From NCBI GenBank assembly GCA_037447655.1, contig JBBHKE010002619.1:1-55473 (forward strand): a stretch of DNA of 55,473 nucleotides, written 5' to 3'. Origin of the DNA: Zygnema cylindricum. Taxonomy: Eukaryota; Streptophyta; Zygnematophyceae; Zygnematales; Zygnemataceae. A program made the translations under genes and the position numbers. Below are positions 38,359-50,400 of the stretch, piece after piece. The stretch's first letter is position 1, and each line of letters opens with the position of its first letter. Below the pieces are notes generated by a model. The model saw nothing but the letters and a program-made list of their open reading frames with translations, did no database searches and was not told where the DNA came from.

Positions 38359-38676
38359 ATAGTTCAAAAGTAGGTGAAAGTAGGCCCATACAATATGCCT
38401 ATTGTATTGCAAAACATACAATATGACCTTAAGAGTTAAGACTTAAGACCCATATTGTATTCGGACCTATTCGGACCAATTAAAACATCCGGACCAAAAA
38501 TTGGACCAATTAAAACATTCGGACCAAAAAATTTATATACACGGTCAGATTCGGACGATCGGACGGTCTCTGATCAAAGTAGAGATCTAAGAAGATCACA
38601 TGAAAAGCCCATAACACAACTTACGATAAAGGCGCCGACCAAAGGCCTACCATAAAAACGCCTACTTTTGAACTAT
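38359..38676. mobile_element. MULE-type MITE, copy 2
   Basis: A 318-bp copy of the element at 1881-2183 with the same ATAGTTCAAAAGTAGG terminal repeats. It is bounded by a perfect 10-bp direct repeat AGTGCGGATC (38349-38358 and 38677-38686). It differs from copy 1 mainly by small indels, such as an extra GAGTTAAGACTTAA block. Confidence 0.85.
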
Positions 38677-38762
38677 AGTGCGGATCGCTGAGAAAACCCG
38701 AAATCGTGGAATCCGTACAATTATTTGGTTCTGTGTCTTTTTGAAAGGCGTGGGTACAGTGT

Positions 38763-38979
38763 CACCGCGAATCGTTATTAGCGTCAAGGTTTTTTTCGCC
38801 ACTTAAAACATCTTTTCTCCGTACACATTTGTCGGATTCTAAATTTGAGACCGCCAATCGGAAGCTGAGAATGTTACCTTTCAATCGTAACCGTCAGATC
38901 CACAATCTGACAAGTGTGTATGGAGAAAAGATGTTTAAAGTGGCGAAAAAAACCTTGACGCTAATAACGATTCGCGGTG
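38763..38979. mobile_element. Stowaway-like MITE, long-TIR subfamily, copy 2
   Basis: Also 217 bp. Terminal repeats run about 58 bp nearly uninterrupted from CACCGCGAATCGTTATTAG through AAACATCTTTTCTCC to the inverse right end. The interior is homologous to 37552-37768. The flanking dinucleotide is GT on both sides rather than TA. Confidence 0.75.
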
Positions 38980-39061
38980 GTACCGGTATTCCTTTGTTGT
39001 CCACTCTGTAAACCGATAATTTGTTTTTACCCGTTTATTCCGTACTGCTTTACACTAATTA

Positions 39062-39259
39062 CACCAATCATCGATATTAGCCTCAAGGATTTACGAGTGT
39101 AAATACGAAATCATAAATAATAATACTAATTTAGTGCAAGGGAACGTGGTAGATTGTAGTCCACGTCCTTAAAAAGTGTTGTTAACACTATTTTGTGATT
39201 TCTGGCCAAAAAAGCCGCAACCGAATTAGTGTTATTAAATCTAATAACGATGGGCGATG
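39062..39259. mobile_element. Stowaway-like MITE, core-sharing subfamily
   Basis: A 198-bp element flanked by TA (39060-39061, 39260-39261). The left end is CACCAATCATCGATATTAG; the right end read inversely is CATCGCCCATCGTTATTAG. The interior carries GTAGTCCACGTCCTT and GTTGTTAACACT, shared with the copies at 5975, 26672, 52539, 53123 and 53730. Confidence 0.7.
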
Positions 39260-39392
39260 TAGTAATTACGGAAAGAGAATTTGATTTTACGAGCCTTTTG
39301 TTGTTCTGCCGTTCAAGCATTCCTTCCCGTCTTTGCGGAGGGGGTTTGGTCTAATATATGATACATGTGGCGCATTCTAGTTACATCGGGAT

Positions 39393-40690
39393 TTGCTCCA
39401 CCCTTGCCTCTCACTTTTTGAATGGGGATACTCTATTCTTCCTACCATCATCTGGGTGTTTTGGACGGTGCCTTCACTTTTTAACAGTTCATTTTGGAAT
39501 CGCCGTGTTTTAGGCCGCCGCTTACTTTTGCCGATTTTTCCCTCCCTTGTTCTAATACCATTTACGTGTGTCCAAAATAAGTTTATGATAAGGTTGTTGT
39601 TACCAATAGTCTCGAGGCGCGTCCCACTGAATCCTCACATGCTCGCTTCCTCACTCTTGTTGGGGCACCGGGTTCGAGCCTCACTGTTGGCTACGTCTAT
39701 TCGTTCTACTCTAGGTTTGACATTTGCTCGATTCACCACTACCCTCAAGCTTAGACTTGGCCTCGCTCATACACCTTTACTCAACTCTTTCGTTTGCTCG
39801 TGCGACCGTGTCCCTCAACTCGATGGCGTCCATTTGCTTCGCTGCTCCCTTGAGGAAGACTTGAGTCAGGCACACGGGGAAACTATCAAGACTATTGCTT
39901 CCGAGGAGGGGTATTCTGTTTTTTGAGATGTTTCCAGATGTTATTCCTTTGCGGTGAATTGATACTGTTTTGCTCGATGGAGCCCCTTAGTATTGTTGGT
40001 GACATTGTTTTGGCGAACATCAGCCTTATTACAGTTTTTTGTGTGGCGGCTCGACATGTTAGAGTGGCCACCAGTGACTAAAAAGGAGTGCAATTTTGCA
40101 CATTTCGATGCTTTGGATGACTCTAGTTCAATGGCGGCTGAAATATTTGGTGGTTTTGGTCTTGCTTGTATGAGTTCTTATCTGCTTGTGGTTGACGTTC
40201 TTCTAGAGGGGACCTCTCCCTTTTCTATCGTGATTGTTTACCTGCAAAATTACGAGTGCAACTGTTCAAAACTTCGATCTGCGGTTGGTGTTATGCACCG
40301 TCGACGAGCTGCAGAGCTCCTAAAAAGCTCTATATAGCTTAGAGGATTAAAAGGGTTTCGTTCAATAGTTTGTTTGATATATTGAAGTATGGCAAGGTAG
40401 TTTTTGTTTTCGTTGTTTACGCTATTTTGCTAGCGCTTTTGTACTTCTAATATTGGCTTGCCCTTTTTTGTGTGTTTGTTTCTTTCGCATTGTTTTTCCT
40501 TTTAGTATGCTTTCACCCGCGGTTGGTTAATCAGTTTCACTTTTGCCTTTTTTACCATTCCTTTTAGTTTGCGTCCACCAAAGTTCAGTTCCAGTTTGTT
40601 TCTGCCTTTCCTTTTTGTTATTGCCATGTATCCCAAGTGGTTTACCATCGTGCTCCTCAATAAAGTCTTTTCCTATGCTATAGTAAAGAC
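39393..40690 (+). mobile_element. Non-LTR retrotransposon 3' end (decayed)
   Basis: The frame ending at 39926 contains RLGLAHTPLLNSFVCSC, DGVHLLRCS and AHGETIKTIASEEGY. This is the Cys/His signature C-x-C...H-x4-C seen downstream of the reverse transcriptase in LINE-type ORF2 proteins. A second open stretch (39993-40337) and a tail ending GGTTTACCATCG...AATAAAGTC near 40671 follow. Stops and frame changes separate the parts. The reverse-transcriptase core is absent, so this is a 5'-truncated dead copy, as is usual for LINEs. Confidence 0.55.
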
Positions 40691-41408
40691 AATGGACAAA
40701 AACAATTCATCGATATAATCTTCACATTCCACTAATTACAGCACATGTGAATGTTGCAAATTGATCGATTCCAAAAGAAATCATGTCGTCGATATTCTTG
40801 GAGTTCAATGGGAAGTCCTGAGATAAACGACTACAACCGATGGGTACTTGAGTTAGACTTTTCCCATGATGTATACAGCAGCGTCCAAAAGAACAACTAG
40901 ACTGTCCAAAGTATTAAGACCAGAGAGCAACAACTATCCTTCTTGTTTTTAGTCCGACGTACTTCATATATTTACACATGTTTACAAGGTACATACTAGC
41001 TATTAAACTGTGGTTTCTTACGGCAAACTGAATGATGCCATCCAAATTTTTATCTTAAAAAAAAACCCTCACTTTTGTTGACTTCTTTTTCTTTTAACTT
41101 ACAAAAACCATTGTTCCTATGAGGCTATGCTGTGACAGCTAACTACAAGCGTTGGCTACAAAAAAACAAAAAAAACCAACATGCCCGTCTGGAATTTCTG
41201 ATATATATTCCATCTAATTTACACGTCAGAAAAAAAACTTCGTAACCTACCTAAGAATGTTTTGTTCCTCTCCGCTCCACAATCCCTCATTCCCTCCAAG
41301 AGAGGTGATATAAATATATAAAACATGGAAAAAGAAAAAAAAAGAAAAAAGACGAAGAAAAACAACTCATTAGTTGTACCGACTTGCCTCCAAAATCGGT
41401 GCAAAATT
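40691..41408. other. Gene-free interval, 3' flank of the GPR155-like gene
   Basis: No coding signal recognised. It should contain the 3' UTR of the minus-strand gene ending at 41409. A-rich runs occur at 41051-41070 and 41160-41180. Confidence 0.4.
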
Positions 41409-44400
41409 TTATCTCGTTCTCGGAGACGCGTCAGGAAACAAGCCTTGAAAGTTTTCGTCTCCTGTTACTTCCAAAACCTGGTCCTCTCCTGGATCAAAAC
41501 CACTTCTCGATCCGGGACTCAAAAGATTCTCGTCTGGAATGAAGTTTGGCCAACCATATCCTGAAAGCATAAAACTTCCTCCCAATTGTTTCCAAACTTT
41601 TTCATATCTTGGCCCACAATCGTCCACTTCTCCTGCAAAAACATCCGTCCATCTCGGACGTTCGTGCCTCTGATTTTCCTGCAATAACAATGATAGAAGT
41701 TTTCAGTGTAATTATTTTTCATGCAAAATGAACCGTCAAAATCTTTCATGCAAATGATTTTCCAGTTTTCCTGCAAAGAAAGCAGTATTTTTTTCTGCAA
41801 TGGAGATGATTACAGCCTGTTGACTCTAGGAAACAATGTTAAGAGTCTACAATTTTGAATGGAATAAAAAATTAATGACCAAGATCATGCTTGTAACTAT
41901 GGATGATTGAAATTAACCTTTTCTTAAAGAGTATTCAAAAACGAAAAGGTTACATAGAGAAAGGCTTCCCCAAAGCTCTGTAAAGGTTATCGAGACAAAA
42001 AATCCGTGACATCCTCCTTAGACAACAATGTGTAAAGGAACTCGTGAAAAAAAAGAAGACACTCCATAAAACAATTCTCAAATGCAGGATTTCAAGAGTT
42101 TCACCAAATAAACAGTTACCTCGAACAAACAGTTGCGATGTTTCACCCATGACTCTCGAAGAGCCACAAGAGGTTGAACTAGACCCGGATATAAACCATG
42201 TGCTAAAAACAAAATTGCTCCCTGACCACACCCAAGCACTGTTGCAAGAAGCAAAAGGAGTCCGCCCTGAGAAGAATCTCTCTTTATGCTACCGTTCTGT
42301 ACCACATTACAGGGACAAACACAGCAAATTCAGTCACAGATAATTACAATTAGATTGTCTTTACAAATTATTACTATAAGATTCTCTTTACGACGGAAAG
42401 AAGGAATCCTGGACATGATCTGCCTTCCAGTGTTGCTGTTTCTTTCTATGCCTAAGTGTTCTTTATCTGACATTGGATAAAAAAAAATGCCATAAAGTGA
42501 ATCGAAAAGGAAGGATGGCAACCGCCCCAGCATGCAAATGATCATATAAGCATAGCAGAAAAAACAGCCAGAATAATGTATAGAGATGAAAATACAACCA
42601 CTATTTAGGCTCACATTCCATAAAGCGGTTACACATATGCTGATAGTCACCAGCATCGACATGACACTGAAACTGCAAAAAAGAAGCACCGAATTATGCT
42701 CATCTATGAATGATTTTTGTTTCCATCGTTGAGAAACTTCCCTGCAAAGTTTAAACAATTAAAACAAAAAGATGAAATAAGTTGCAAGACGTGATAAACC
42801 AAGCTTTTGCATTTTCAACTGGATTTTTGCAGTTAGTATCATACCACATTTCTTCTCCTGCAAATGAAACATGATGAACACTGGGGTATAATTACTTCGA
42901 TTACCATAAAAAATGAAAAAAATGAACTAAAACAGAAGAAAAGAACGGATAATGCAAAGCATGAACCACTGCAACTGAGACATCCACAAAAACCAAAAAA
43001 TGTCACAATTTCACATAAGTAAAAAGCAAATGTGATATACCAGTCAACAAATTCTACCTTTATCCTTCCTTCGACTTTCCTTAATCTTTCCCTCAGTTTT
43101 CCTTCATTTTCGCCTCATCCTTCTTTCATTGCCAGCCTTAAAAGTCACTTCACTTGCTATTCTTTTAGGATGTAAGACTTGTTCTTTGATCTCGGAATAC
43201 TCACGTATTAAGGGCGTATATTCCATTTCCTCCACATAGAGATTGCTGTCCGTTACCCATATCGTGTTGTTTACTTAAAAAACTTCGAGCTCCTTCAAGG
43301 AGAATTCTTGGGGGAAAATCTTGATATGAAACCGAAGAATGTCGACTAAGTTGTCGACTTCCTGTATTATAAGTTTCACTTATTCCTTGATTCAAATACG
43401 GTTTTCTTTCTTGCAAACCAGGAAGTACATTAATTTGAGAGGAACGAGCACTCTGGAAAACAGACTGTGCTTCACCTTTCAGATCCGGTCGCCAAACTAA
43501 TTGCAAATTACTCCAAACAAACTTGTCCCCACTTTTTTGGGCATTGTCGAATTGATTCCAAACAAATTTGCACGTTACACTAGTAATGAGAGACACTGCA
43601 AAATAAGTTAAAAAAAAAAGGGAAAAGGAGGGAAAGGTGTGAAAAAATGTAAGCCCTTTATAAAGAAAGGAGGCATACACAGCCAGATGAAAGGCACAAA
43701 TAACATACAAAGACTTTTAAATACTGGATCTTACACCTGATTTTTGAAAATTAAGAACCGACCTTAAGCCACCGAAGATGAAGTGGAGGTTTTGCTTTCT
43801 ATTAGACAAAAATAAAAGAAAGTTGGTAAAGCTTCATACTAAGAGGCGGCTACATCATTGACCAATGTTAGTGTGGGTTGTATAAGCAGGTTTATAATTG
43901 TGACATTATTGCTAAATCCACATGTGGGGCAAGTACTTTAGGCCATATATATCCTCCCTAACTTATTCTCTTTGAAGAAAAGCTTTTGACTCAGCAAAAT
44001 CCAAAAAAATAAAATAGTAAACATTCAGGATCACACTTATAATGGCGAAAGGGTTTATCAAGAACAATTAATGAATCCCATTTTTACCACATGTTTTATG
44101 TTGTCACTCATAACAAGGTTTACTCTAATTAATGCCCAGAAACTTGTGGTGGGATGGCGTAAAAAGTTCCTACTCGATAGTTTTATACGAAAACCTTGAA
44201 GCAAAACTGCACACCTCTTGCTTCTTCAAAAGGATTGGAAATAAGTTTTCCTATTTTTTAATGCCTTTTTAAACAACTGCATAGAAAAAAACATTTCTCG
44301 AGGACATTTTGCAACCGCACATAAGAAATAGGAAAGCTCAAACATCACAAAAGTTACTTGCAACCTTAAAAGATAAAAAATGAATAACAGTAGAATCAAG

Positions 44401-47400
44401 TTCCTTACCAAATATTCCGGTAGAAATTCCAATCATATACAACTGTGGTTTCCCGTACGGATACCAACAACTCATCCTGAACCACACCAGAAAAAAATGT
44501 TCCCCCTTCCTCTAAAGTCAGTCCCGACTGGTTAAAAATTGATTTCAAATGTCCACCGGTGCTTTCTCCTAAAAATAGAGTTAGAAAGACAAGTGAAAAG
44601 GGGAAGATTCAGGCATTACATCAATTGCTAAAACAAATTAATGTCCAGAAGTCCCTATCTCCGAGCAGCTTTCGGCAAACAGCCCCACCAAAATTAGTGT
44701 TGACGGTCTAAAAGTAAGGATGGGAAAAATAACATGAGCCCCAACAACTCCTACATGCAAAAAAAGGGCACCTTATTCTACAATATGGACAATGAGGGAC
44801 ATATTCTGCAATTTTAGATCAAATTGTATTAAACAAAATACTATACAAACTTCAGTAAATAAAGAGCACCTTTTATCTTATTTTACTGTGTACAATCCAA
44901 ATTAAAATGTAAAATTTATCCTCACTTTCCGCACAGTAGGCTTATAAGCGATGTTTGTCAACCCATACATTTCTTCAACATCTACTGTGTGATCAACACA
45001 ATTTCATGTTTTCAAGAAGATTTGCACACCTAACATTAGTATAGTCCAGACCAATTACAGTGAGAGAGGTAGAGAATTCCCACTTACAAATCTGGCATCT
45101 CCTTTAAGGGCAGATGACGGCCCATGACAAAGGGAACACCAGTTATGACAGTCGCAGATATCCATCCCAAGAAGATAATGAGTCCTTTTCTTTTATTAAC
45201 AACTGAACAGCCCATAATTAAGCTGTAATATTCAGATATGGCAACTAAAGTTGTGAATATTTTTGCTGCAGTTTCACCTCCAGATATGGCAAAATATCGA
45301 GCCACGGCAAACGTGGGAGACAAAGAAGCTTCACACATAAAAGTTCCCCCACAAGAGATAGCCTGAGGGAACATAAAGTACACAAATTACAGTGAAAATG
45401 GGGAAAAAAACAGAGGGCAATAAAGTTTTCAGTTCAGGAAAAGAAATTAATACAAATGGACGGTATGATCAAGTTGACTTGACTATCAGAGACGACAAAA
45501 ACGGTCGTAGACATAGAATGAGAGCAACTCCAGGTTTCTTCAATTCCACAGTTTGTCATAAACTTCTGAAGAAAAGAGAAAAGGTTGGGGGATGTTCCTA
45601 AACAACAAGAAAAACATCCTAGGACTTTATATGCCATAGTTCTATCTTTACTTTAAACAAACACTCCATCGTTTTGTCCTGGGGGAGGTAAATATACACA
45701 TCACCTTCATCATTTTGTAACAAATGTAAAACAATTTCTTCATACAAACTACAATCTCTAACTCTAACTCCTTTCTCTCCCATCCTTCATCTTTCAGATG
45801 AAATTTATGCTGCTGTCGTTGACAAGAAGCTTTTTGGCTATGACTATCTAAACAATTATCAATACTCCCCTAATACAATAATAACCGAAAAAAAAGCGAA
45901 GGTAGGAAAAATATAGACAGATGAAATTGAAGTGGGAGTTATCCACATCATCAAGAAACAGCACATAAAAAGAGGGAATTGAGGAGAGCGAAATTATCCA
46001 GGAAACAAATCCTCAAGGAATAGAAAAGAAAAAACTCACCCAGGAAATGGCGATACAGGCAATTAAACTATTGTTCATCTGACGATGAAGCTGACGCTCG
46101 TCCACAATTTTGCTGTTTTCTTTCCAATGCGAAAAACTCATGGCCACTAGAGTCCAAATCGCACCTATTACTCCAATTATAGCCATTGTATGGGCAGATT
46201 TACAAATCTGCATTATAAAGCAAACTATGTTAAGGAGGCTGTTTGCTCAGATTACAAATCTGCATAACATAACAAATTATGTAAGGCGGCCGTTTGCTCA
46301 GATTCTCTGCAAATGCCTTAAAAAGTAAACTTTCTCAATGTTAGGCCTTACACGAGGTTGCTTTTAAATTGGTCGACTCCCAATACACAAATAGTTATTT
46401 CGATACATCAACATACCGTGATTACAGTCTTTTGATGTGGTTAGCGATTGTGTGAAAAATTGCTTGGCAAAAGTATTGTAATACGTCACTTCCACATCAG
46501 GTGCGTCCGACCAGCAACAATGTTTTACACTAACAAATTCAAATAAATCACGTAAATCACTTAATCAATCTTGTCTATAGGATTTCAATATAGGACTTCA
46601 ATAAGTTCTTCATAATACTGCAGGAGGTAGAGGTGGTGTTGTGTATTTAGTTACCTATAATTGCAACAGTAACAAAAAGAGCATTTCCATGTACTGAGAA
46701 TGTATTGTCACCAAACCTACTGCAATGCTTTCAATGAAGTACATTTATCACGGAGACAGGTCGCAAGTGTTAAAACATTTTGAGTCATTTGAGGTGGTAA
46801 ATAAAAAAAAAATTACCTGAACCTGAAATGCCTCATAGTGATTCATTACCAAAAAAGCAAGTTGTGCCACAACATATACCAACGGGGCAAATAAAAATGT
46901 CCCCAAGACAGTAGCAGTGCCTATCCATGCCTGGCAAAAACCTGCACAAAATTTTATCAACGAATTATATTTGAGTCCAACAAATCTTAAAAATCTATGC
47001 TATTTTCTTTGCAGTTATGGCCATACTCAGCGATACACTTCATTACTTGGTATATTTAAAAAGGAAAAAACACACAATTTGGTAAAGATGACATGATGAG
47101 ATTGCAGTTATAAAGGAATACTGATTGAACAAATTAACTAATAAATGTTTGGACATCTATCTGCACATATACATCACTTGTTCCAGATGTTGAGTCAGAA
47201 CAAAGTTTAACACTAGACCTGTTTTACTCCAAAAACTCGGAGAGCGACAAAGTTTTGGACTGGTGACAGAGTTTACATGAGCAAGAACGTGTAAAAATCG
47301 TAAAAGTGAAATACTTATGTTCGAGTGTAGATGCGGTGACCTATTAGTGACAAGTTTCCCACCTCCGTCCTATATTTCTAAGAATACATCATCGTTTCAG

Positions 47401-50400
47401 GAAACACCAGAGTACACAATTTCACAATTTTGAAAAATTGCACTGAAATGTAGCATTCCACGTTTTTGAACCTTTAAGCCTCAAAATCCCACAGAATTGA
47501 GAGTTGTTTTATTCCACAGATAGGTCTTTGAATGACTAAAGGTAAACTGCCATTGTAAGGAAGAGCTTTTCCTCATGGCTGAAAAAAAAACCAACCAATA
47601 GAATATCAATCGCTAACATCATTACGAACAGCTGGCTTAACGAAGGGCTCTTCGTTACAATGGCGATATATCCTACTTTAGGGAAGATAAAAATTCACTT
47701 TTGGAGCACATGTGATGATGTGGCGTCTGTTTATGTGAGGGCAAACTAAAACGTATTTTAAACTATTCACTGCTTTTGTGATTCTGTGTACTAGAGTTTC
47801 TACCTAAATGTTTGTTCATATTCAATACAAAATGCGTGTTCCTACATCTATCGGAAAGCCACCCTCCCTCCTTGATTTCCTCTTCCCCGGCCACCCTCAT
47901 CGCTACCGGCCGAGGGAGAAGGGAAGATAGGCCAGCACAAGAGGTGGGAAGGAGTGAGGAGGACGGGAGAGGAAGAGGGTCACGGGATAGAGAGAGAGAG
48001 TGGCCAGCTGGAGAGGAGGAGAAATGAAAGCGCAGGCTGAGTGGGAGAAGGGGCTATGAGGAAGAGGAGAAGGGGCATCGGGGAGAGAATGAGGTAACTG
48101 AGAGAGGAGAAAAGAGAGAGAGGGGAAAGGAAAGGGAAAGAGAGAAGAGAGGCAGATAAGACGCAGATCAGAGCAGATCGGACGGAGCGATCAGATCGCC
48201 AGGATCGGTCCCCTCCTTTTCCCTGTGTTCTTTTTCCCTGTTTTTCCCTTTTCCTTTTTTCCCTCTCAAGGCAAGGTTTATTGAAGGATAAGGGACCGGA
48301 TATGCATTACTTTGTAATGTTTGGCGACTGGGAGTGTTGTGGTTTAGTTTTGGGCTTTTACACGGAAAAGGAAAAAAAGGCATTTTTCCAAGTGAAAACT
48401 TCGAATAGTGACTTTAGACACTTTATTGGTGCATAGATTTGGGCTTTTTTTGTCATTTTTGTTTTTTGAAAACGGATTTCTTTTGCCTTTAAAAAGTTTC
48501 CGAGGTTTTACCCTGGAAAACACTAAAACTAGGTCATTCTAACCATTTTTTATGACCGAAATTTTGAAATGTGAACCAGGCTTATTTTTGATTTTTTCAA
48601 GGAATTTCAAGTTCGTTGATCGAATGAACACCAATTTGATAAAAAATCGGATGTTTGCATACATGTCTAGTGTTAACCGAAAACTTATGTCACCTTAATA
48701 GTGAACCGCCTATAACTAATTAGCGTGGATTTTGTCAGCAAGTTGCCTGAAATTTTATGCATGATTTTTTTCGGATCATTCACTTTTTTTTTTTATAACA
48801 ATAAAGTTCCATGATTTTCCCAAAAAACTGTCAAGTAGACTTAATTCAAACATAGTATGGATTAAACTAACTACATGAGCAGTAAGGACTCTTTGCTGAA
48901 CTGTACAACACATACAATCCATATTTATTGTTATCTATTGTTGGGATTATAATACATATTTATCCTATCCTCATAATACCTGCCTTCCTCCTCCAGCTTT
49001 TGGTGAAAGTTCAGAATATAATACCATATTCACTTGCGAAGAAAAAGGTCGCTGGAGTACAAGGCAAAGCTCCAAATACTAGACCGGCCACAACAAGTGA
49101 AGTAGGGACTGTAAAAACGTAAAAATGACATGTAGCAAAATTTAATTTAAATCATGGCACGATAATGCCATCCATAATTCCTTCTCAAGGATAGTCAAAA
49201 CCTTCTATGTCTGAATTACTGCAACTAAAATACTGGAAACTGAGAACTGCATGGAGACGGTGATTCAAATATACAGATGCTTGGTACATTCATATTCCAG
49301 TCTTTCCATCACTGCAGTCATGCAATAAAAAAAAAAGATCATTTTCTTCTCCTAGCTATGAATCCCGGAGAGACTAAAGCATCAAGTGATTTGGCTTCAT
49401 CGAGATTTTTTTTGTCCCACTCTAAACCTCATTTTGCAGTGAAAATGTGACAAGTCCTAAGCTCGACAGAAAAAAAAAAAGGATTCAAATAGAGGAAGTT
49501 AGAAAAGAGATGGGTAAAGCAAAGCACCATCGAAGTTAATGAGGAGCAAAGTTATAACAATCGGTAATAAAAGGCATTTTCCTGCGATAAGGGCGAGGGC
49601 AACTACAAGAGGACCAAGTCGGGTTACTTCTTCCCCTGTGGCCTCGGTTTGGTCAGCCATGGACATGCCCAGGATGAAGAGAGAGAGAGGTGAAAATGCG
49701 GACCCAAAAGTCTGCGTGTAGTTCATACAAGTGTTATATTAACCACGAGTTGCAAAATGAGCATTCAACAAGAACTCCCTCCTTTCTTGGGAGTACACTC
49801 AGTCGGCACATTCAATACCACATCTCTCTCCCTACCTCAAAATCAGGAAACAACAAGGCATCCCTCCTTTCTTGGGAGCACACTCAGTTGGCACACTCGA
49901 TATCACATATCTCTCCCTACCTCCCTCACTCCATCACTCCTTCCCTCTCTTCTGCCTCTTTCCCTATCCCTCCCTCCCTCTGGCTTATTCTTGAATGCTA
50001 TACTCATAAAGAGAAAATGGTAAAGTGACATACCTGAAACGGACCTCCAATAATGGAAGGAATGTTACCGTTGAAAAGCAGATTTGCCATGAGTCCCACA
50101 GGAACCTAGGCAACACATTTTACCATTTGACATGGTTAGAAAACTTTACGTATGGTTAAGAAACTTGACATAGTCTTTGCTTTCTAGTTTACCTCTGGTT
50201 AACTTGGTTAACAGTTAGAAATCCTATTAATGACAGAAATAGAAAAACATACCACTTCACTGACGCTAATTGTATCGCCATACGCTGACGGAAAAAAAGA
50301 TGGAAAGCATATAAATGTTGATGAAATGCCTCATAACTAGTCTGGAATTTACTACTTCAGGTCTACACCATAAGTTGTTAGACAAAACCAGCACATTCCG

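Noticed and set aside
42690-42743. Extra mini-exon after a TTTGCAG near 42736
   Set aside because: No usable GT donor before the next acceptor, and direct joining of exons 12 and 13 is already in phase.
44409-44570. Longer version of GPR155-like exon 11 starting at the TTTTTAG near 44571
   Set aside because: All phases from that acceptor either hit a stop or break the downstream frame; the TGGTTCAG acceptor at 44477 gives phase-correct joins on both sides and a normal helix.
45392-45637. ORFs on both strands in the intron next to exon 10
   Set aside because: They lie in intron 9 of the GPR155-like gene and show no motif or splice signals.
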